Shown here piece after piece: positions 20,500 to 23,864 of a stretch of 23,864 bases of DNA. Every line of letters starts with the position of its first letter. The stretch's first letter is position 1. The stretch comes from an uncultured Roseiflexaceae bacterium (lineage in GTDB: Bacteria > Chloroflexota > Chloroflexia > Chloroflexales > Roseiflexaceae): the NCBI GenBank assembly GCA_937974195.1, contig CALJIC010000143.1:1-23864 (forward strand), in the 5' to 3' direction. A model generated the notes under the pieces. The model did no database searches. It had not been told where the DNA came from and saw nothing but the letters and a program-made list of their open reading frames with translations. The position numbers were made by a program, and so were the translations under genes.

Positions 20500-21870
20500 A
20501 TGAAAGCCCAGACACTCCCCGTATCGGGCGCCGGCGCGTCCGCCGAGCACGCCATCGTCGCGGCGGTGGCGCTGGGGGCGATGCTGGCGCCGCTGAACTC
20601 GACGATGATCGCCGTGGCGCTGCCGCGGCTGACCGCCGAGCTGGGGGCCGACGCCGTCGCCGCGGCCTGGCTGGTGACCGCCTACCTGATCATCATGGCC
20701 GCGCTGCAGCCGGTGGCGGGGAAGCTGGGCGACCGGCTGGGGCGGCGGCGGCTGGTGCTCGCGGGCATCGCCGGCTTCGGGCTGACATCGCTGGGCGCCG
20801 CCTTCGCGACCAGCCTGCCGGCGCTGATCGCAATGCGCTCGCTGCAGGCGGCCAGCGGGGCGCTGGCGTTCCCGAACGGCGTCGCGCTGCTGCGGGAGGC
20901 CATCCCCGCCGAGCGGCGCGGCGCGCATTCGGGCATGGTCGGCGGCGCGGTGTCGGTCGCGGCCGCGGTGGGCCCGGCGCTCGGCGGGCTGCTGGTGAGC
21001 GCGGCGGGCTGGCGGGCGATCTTCTTCGCCAACCTGGCGCTGGCCGTGCCGGCGCTGCTGCTGGGCTGGCGCTCTATCCCCGGCGGGTCGCCCGGGCGCG
21101 ACAGCAGGCCGTTCGACCTGCCGGGGTCCGCGCTGCTGGCGGCGCTGCTCGTCGGCACGGCGCTGCTGCTGATGCCGGGCGGCCACCTGCCGGTCCCGGC
21201 GTGGCTGGGGGGCGCGGGGCTGGCGCTTGGGGTGGGGCTCTTCCTGTGGTACGAGTCGCGCCAGCCGGACCCGGCGCTCAAGCCAGGGCTCTTCCGCCAC
21301 CGCGTCTTCGCCGCCGCCAACGCGGGGGTCGGGCTGAGCAACCTGGCGATGTACGTGACGCTGCTCGTGCTGCCGGTCTACCTCGGGGAGCGGGCGGGGT
21401 GGGACAGCGTGCGGATCGGCCTGGCGCTGGCGGTGATGTCCGCCGGCAGCGTGGTGTTCTCGCCGCTCGGCGGGCGGCTGGCGGACCGCTTCGGCCGGCG
21501 CTGGCCGACGGTGGCGGGGATGGCGCTACTGACGCTGGGCCTGCTGCCGCCGGTGGTCGATGGCGGGGCGGTGGAGCCGCTGATCGGCGGGCTGGCGCTG
21601 GTGGGGGCCGGGCTGGGGCTGAGCGGCGCGGGGCTGCAGATCAGCGCGGTGGAGTCGGTGGGCAAGGGCGAGGCGGGCGTGGCCGCGGGGCTGTTCTCGA
21701 CCAGCCGCTACCTCGGCAGCATCATCGGCTCGAGCCTGCTGGCCGGGATGCTCGCGCCGGCGGGCGGCGGCGCCGGCGTCGTCTTCGCGCTCGCGGTCGG
21801 GGCGGCGGGGGCGGCCACGCTCAGCGCGCTCGCGCTGGCTGACCGGCCGCAGAGCCACTCGGGCGCGTAG
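20500..21870 (+). CDS. MFS multidrug exporter, DHA2-like
   Basis: A 456-aa polytopic transporter of the major facilitator superfamily, expected to expel drugs or metabolites by proton antiport. The first membrane helix has the exporter motif LAPLNSTMIAVALPRL, the loop GDRLGRRR between helices 2 and 3 is motif A, and GPALGGLLVSAAGWRAIFF fits motif C and the start of helix 6. A second motif-A-like loop, GGRLADRFGRR, opens the C-terminal half. The start at 20500 is preferred because AAGGGGG lies three to eight bases before the ATG; an upstream in-frame codon at 20485 lacks one. It follows the split dikinase on the same strand, 102 bases on, so inactivation plus efflux of one compound is a reasonable but untested idea. 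Confidence 0.92.
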   Translation: MKAQTLPVSGAGASAEHAIVAAVALGAMLAPLNSTMIAVALPRLTAELGADAVAAAWLVTAYLIIMAALQPVAGKLGDRLGRRRLVLAGIAGFGLTSLGAAFATSLPALIAMRSLQAASGALAFPNGVALLREAIPAERRGAHSGMVGGAVSVAAAVGPALGGLLVSAAGWRAIFFANLALAVPALLLGWRSIPGGSPGRDSRPFDLPGSALLAALLVGTALLLMPGGHLPVPAWLGGAGLALGVGLFLWYESRQPDPALKPGLFRHRVFAAANAGVGLSNLAMYVTLLVLPVYLGERAGWDSVRIGLALAVMSAGSVVFSPLGGRLADRFGRRWPTVAGMALLTLGLLPPVVDGGAVEPLIGGLALVGAGLGLSGAGLQISAVESVGKGEAGVAAGLFSTSRYLGSIIGSSLLAGMLAPAGGGAGVVFALAVGAAGAATLSALALADRPQSHSGA

Positions 21871-21897
21871 CGAGCGATTTCGATGGCGGGTTGATGA

Positions 21898-22332
21898 TTA
21901 CGGCGTCGCGCACGCCTTCCACGGGTTGATGACCGTAATGCCGGTATGTTTGAAATCCTCATCGTTTCTCGTCACCAAGGCGTAGCTCCCCTGGAGAGCG
22001 ATGGCCGCCAGCAGAGAGTCAATCGCTGGCATCGGGTTTCCCTCGCTCTCTAGGCGGCCGGTCAGTACGCCCCACGTCAACATCACTTCGGTTGTGATCT
22101 CGGCAATTCTTCCCTGAAAGCGAATCAGCAAGTCGTTCTCAAGCCACGCCGTCACCTGCTCGCGCCGCCTTGACGCGGGAAGCTTTTCGACACCCTTGCG
22201 AATCTCGCCGATGGTGATGGCGCTGATGTAGATCGACGCGGGATCGCGTTGGTCGATCCAATCGATCACACCTTGGTTTGGCCGCTTGCTGACGAGCTCG
22301 GAGATGACGTTGGTATCGAGAAGATATTTCAT
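21898..22332 (-). CDS. vapC: VapC-type toxin, PIN-domain ribonuclease
   Basis: A 144-aa PIN-domain protein, expected to cleave RNA and arrest growth when free of its antitoxin. All acidic active-site residues are present: D6 in LLDTNVISE, E43 in ITIGEIRKG, D105 in MPAIDSLLAA and D124 or D126 in TRNDEDF. Length and layout are typical. Its ATG overlaps the antitoxin stop by four bases (ATGA), the classic arrangement of these operons, and there is no separate ribosome binding site. Composition is clearly less GC-rich than the flanking genes, suggesting acquisition by transfer. Confidence 0.95.
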   Translation of the reverse strand: MKYLLDTNVISELVSKRPNQGVIDWIDQRDPASIYISAITIGEIRKGVEKLPASRRREQVTAWLENDLLIRFQGRIAEITTEVMLTWGVLTGRLESEGNPMPAIDSLLAAIALQGSYALVTRNDEDFKHTGITVINPWKACATP

Positions 22333-22583
22333 AAGGAGATATCGTCGCGGGCAGGGCTCTTATCCCGCTGCAGGTCGAGGTCCACTCCTGCGAGAGGGGA
22401 CTGGCGGAAGAAATCGGATAGCTTTTGCTGGCTCAGTGTGAGCCTGCGGTATTCGGCATAGGAAAGAACAACGGCGGCTTCCACGCCGCGCTTGGTGATG
22501 ACCTGCGGGCCGTGAGTCAGGGCCTCTTCGACCACCTCGCTGAGCTTGTTCTTCGCCTCCTGGAGTTGCCAGACACGTACCAT
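22329..22583 (-). CDS. Phd/YefM-family antitoxin
   Basis: An 84-aa antitoxin that should bind and neutralise the VapC toxin and repress its own promoter. The N-terminal 50 residues match the Phd/YefM DNA-binding fold: VWQLQEAKNKLSEVVEEAL, then GPQVITKRGVEAAVVLSYAE with YRRL. The C-terminal 30 residues are polar and probably disordered until they wrap around the toxin. The ATG at 22583 has AGGAGG six bases upstream. It is the first gene of the operon, with a near-consensus promoter and two candidate operators just upstream. Confidence 0.93.
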   Translation of the reverse strand: MVRVWQLQEAKNKLSEVVEEALTHGPQVITKRGVEAAVVLSYAEYRRLTLSQQKLSDFFRQSPLAGVDLDLQRDKSPARDDISL

Positions 22584-22593
22584 GGTGAACCTC

Positions 22594-22639
22594 CTGTCTA
22601 GACTGTCTAGATTGTAGCCTGTAAGAGACAGGCTGTCAA
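22594..22639 (-). promoter_or_regulatory. promoter and operators of the toxin-antitoxin operon
   Basis: On the minus strand, a perfect TTGACA (22639-22634) and TACAAT (22616-22611) are 17 bp apart. The spacer is filled by an inverted repeat AGCCTGT/ACAGGCT (22616-22622 and 22628-22634). Directly downstream of the -10 is a 9-bp tandem repeat CTGTCTAGA (22594-22602 and 22603-22611), each copy holding the palindrome TCTAGA. Both are suitable autoregulatory sites. Confidence 0.85.
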
Positions 22640-22700
22640 AGGCGAAGGAGCTCGCCTGCGCGGCCCAGCTTCCTTCCCGCAGAGCTGCGGAACTTTGGGA

Positions 22701-23717
22701 TCAGGCGGCCGGGTACACGGAGCCGAACGCGATCGAGACGATCTCGCCCGGCTCGAAGAGCCCGGCGAAGAAGCGCAGAGCCTCCTGCTTCGTGAGCTGG
22801 CCGAGGTCCGGGCGAAACATGACCTGCGCGCCGAAGTCGCCGATGTCGCCCAGGGCCCACGCGTAGCGGTAGTAGGCCAGCGCGAGCGGGTCGATCTCGG
22901 CCGGGCCGTAGCCCTGGAGGAACAGCGCCTCCTCGCGCGGCCCGACGAGCTTGGCGCTGATCCCGCCGATGGCGAACATCAGGTCGCGCTCCTTGGGCGC
23001 GAGCATGGTCTCGTCCCAGTCGACGATCCACACCTGCTGCTCAGGGTCGAGCAGCAGGTTGTTGGTGTGGATGTCGGCGTGGCAGAGCACGAGCGGCGGC
23101 CGGGCCTGCTGCAGCCGGCGGCCGAGCTCGTCGGCGCGCTCGAGCAGGGCGAGGATCTGCGGGCGGCGCTCGGCCCAGATCGCCGCCAGCGCCTGCGCCG
23201 CCGGCTCGTCGTGCCGCTGCGCGCCCATGGCCGCGTCCAGCCTCCTGACGGTGGCGGCGCCGTCCGGCGTGAAGGTCTCGCGCCGCATCTGGCGCGCCAG
23301 CTCCGGCGCGACGGGCGTGGCGTGGATCTGCCGCAGCGCCGCGCCGTAGTCGACCCACTGCTGCGGCGCCATCCCGCGCTCCATGCCCGTCGCCCCCTCG
23401 ATGAACGGGTAGAGGATCAGCGCGTAGTCCCCGGCCGCAGCCCACAGCGCCCCGCTGCGCGCCGGGATCGGCGCGACCACCCTGGTGACCCCGTGATCGT
23501 GGAGGTAGCGCGGCACCAGCAGGCTGGCCTGGTTGGTGACGCCGAGGCGGGCTTTGAGGAAGCAGCGCCGGCCGTCCTCTAGCTCGACGCGGTAGACCCA
23601 CGCCGACGAGTCGTGGCCGAGCGGGAGGAACGTGAGCTCGGTCGCGGCGAGGCCGTACTGGTCGCGCAGCGCCGCGACGAGCGCTTCGGTGCTGAGGTTG
23701 GCTGGCGGTTCGCGCAT
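22701..23717 (-). CDS. APH-family phosphotransferase, spectinomycin-kinase-like
   Basis: A 338-aa kinase of the aminoglycoside/choline phosphotransferase fold. It should transfer phosphate from ATP to a hydroxyl of a small molecule. The N-lobe begins TELTFLPLGHDSSAWVYRVE with K55-like lysine in FLKAR. The catalytic motif HADIHTNN gives H213, D215 and N220; the metal-binding IVDWDE gives D233 and D235. The opening LPLGHDSSAWVYRV resembles the spectinomycin phosphotransferase branch rather than classical kanamycin kinases. Many chromosomal members are not resistance genes, so the substrate stays open. The ATG at 23717 has AAAGGAA about ten bases upstream. It is read toward the toxin-antitoxin operon and no terminator is clear after it. 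Confidence 0.92.
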   Translation of the reverse strand: MREPPANLSTEALVAALRDQYGLAATELTFLPLGHDSSAWVYRVELEDGRRCFLKARLGVTNQASLLVPRYLHDHGVTRVVAPIPARSGALWAAAGDYALILYPFIEGATGMERGMAPQQWVDYGAALRQIHATPVAPELARQMRRETFTPDGAATVRRLDAAMGAQRHDEPAAQALAAIWAERRPQILALLERADELGRRLQQARPPLVLCHADIHTNNLLLDPEQQVWIVDWDETMLAPKERDLMFAIGGISAKLVGPREEALFLQGYGPAEIDPLALAYYRYAWALGDIGDFGAQVMFRPDLGQLTKQEALRFFAGLFEPGEIVSIAFGSVYPAA

Positions 23718-23849
23718 GAAGTGGCGATTCCTTTCTACGTAACGCCCGCCGTAACGATCAGCCGACGCCCGGCGGGTATGCTTGCCCGAGTTGCAGCGAC
23801 AACGACGTGTGACAAGAGCGCTGAGATTGAGAGCCTGAGGAGAGCTGAG

Positions 23850-23864
23850 ATGTCGACCCCCACC
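23850..23864 (+). CDS. start of a gene cut by the window end
   Basis: An ATG at 23850 with GAGGAG seven bases upstream begins a frame reading MSTPT before the window ends. The strong ribosome binding site and its divergent position relative to the APH gene support a real start. Nothing can be said about the product. Confidence 0.5.

Noticed and set aside
20445..21842. Plus-strand open frame of 465 codons over the exporter
   Set aside because: It overlaps the MFS gene in another frame and is Gly/Arg/Ala-rich. The MFS frame has clear family motifs.

Overview
This is a GC-rich bacterial chromosomal window with no rRNA, phage, insertion sequence or CRISPR array. The family mix suggests a Chloroflexota bacterium, probably a filamentous Chloroflexia relative. 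That mix is a Ser/Thr kinase with a proline-rich linker and polytopic tail, an RsbR-like STAS protein with a LacI-type sensor, a TrmB regulator, an AIF-type flavoprotein and many small lineage-specific proteins. The lineage is inferred from gene content only.

Layout. A tRNA-Thr(TGT) with its own promoter and a two-way terminator opens the window. A membrane Ser/Thr kinase follows on the minus strand, behind a decayed gene and a good promoter. Bases 2402-3036 are non-coding, with a perfect 34-bp tandem repeat and several hairpins, then two small hypothetical genes and a strong terminator. A DUF2231 membrane protein lies on the minus strand. A plus-strand cluster at 4916-8215 encodes two small membrane proteins, a blue-copper lipoprotein, an AIF-like NAD(P)H/FAD reductase and a TrmB-type regulator with a cysteine cluster. 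Two minus-strand signalling genes follow: a membrane diguanylate cyclase and a LacI-sensor/STAS fusion without a DNA-binding domain.

Bases 11359-17660 hold small and accessory genes: a possibly leaderless 82-aa gene, a DUF1080 protein, a zinc-ribbon membrane protein, a DUF1059 gene interrupted by a stop at codon 2, a 54-aa membrane protein coupled to a 98-aa protein, an 82-aa protein, two convergent overlapping alpha/beta hydrolases and a 33-aa ORF. Bases 17662-21870 encode the two halves of a PEP-synthase-like dikinase followed by a DHA2-type MFS exporter. A Phd/VapC toxin-antitoxin operon with a near-consensus promoter and a spectinomycin-kinase-like APH protein close the window. The last 15 bases start another gene.

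Most interesting are the split dikinase plus exporter, whose combined size and domain order match single-chain rifampin phosphotransferase; the LacI-sensor STAS protein; the copper/flavin membrane cluster; a possible small RNA at 11617-11765; and the small or broken genes that a length cutoff would miss.
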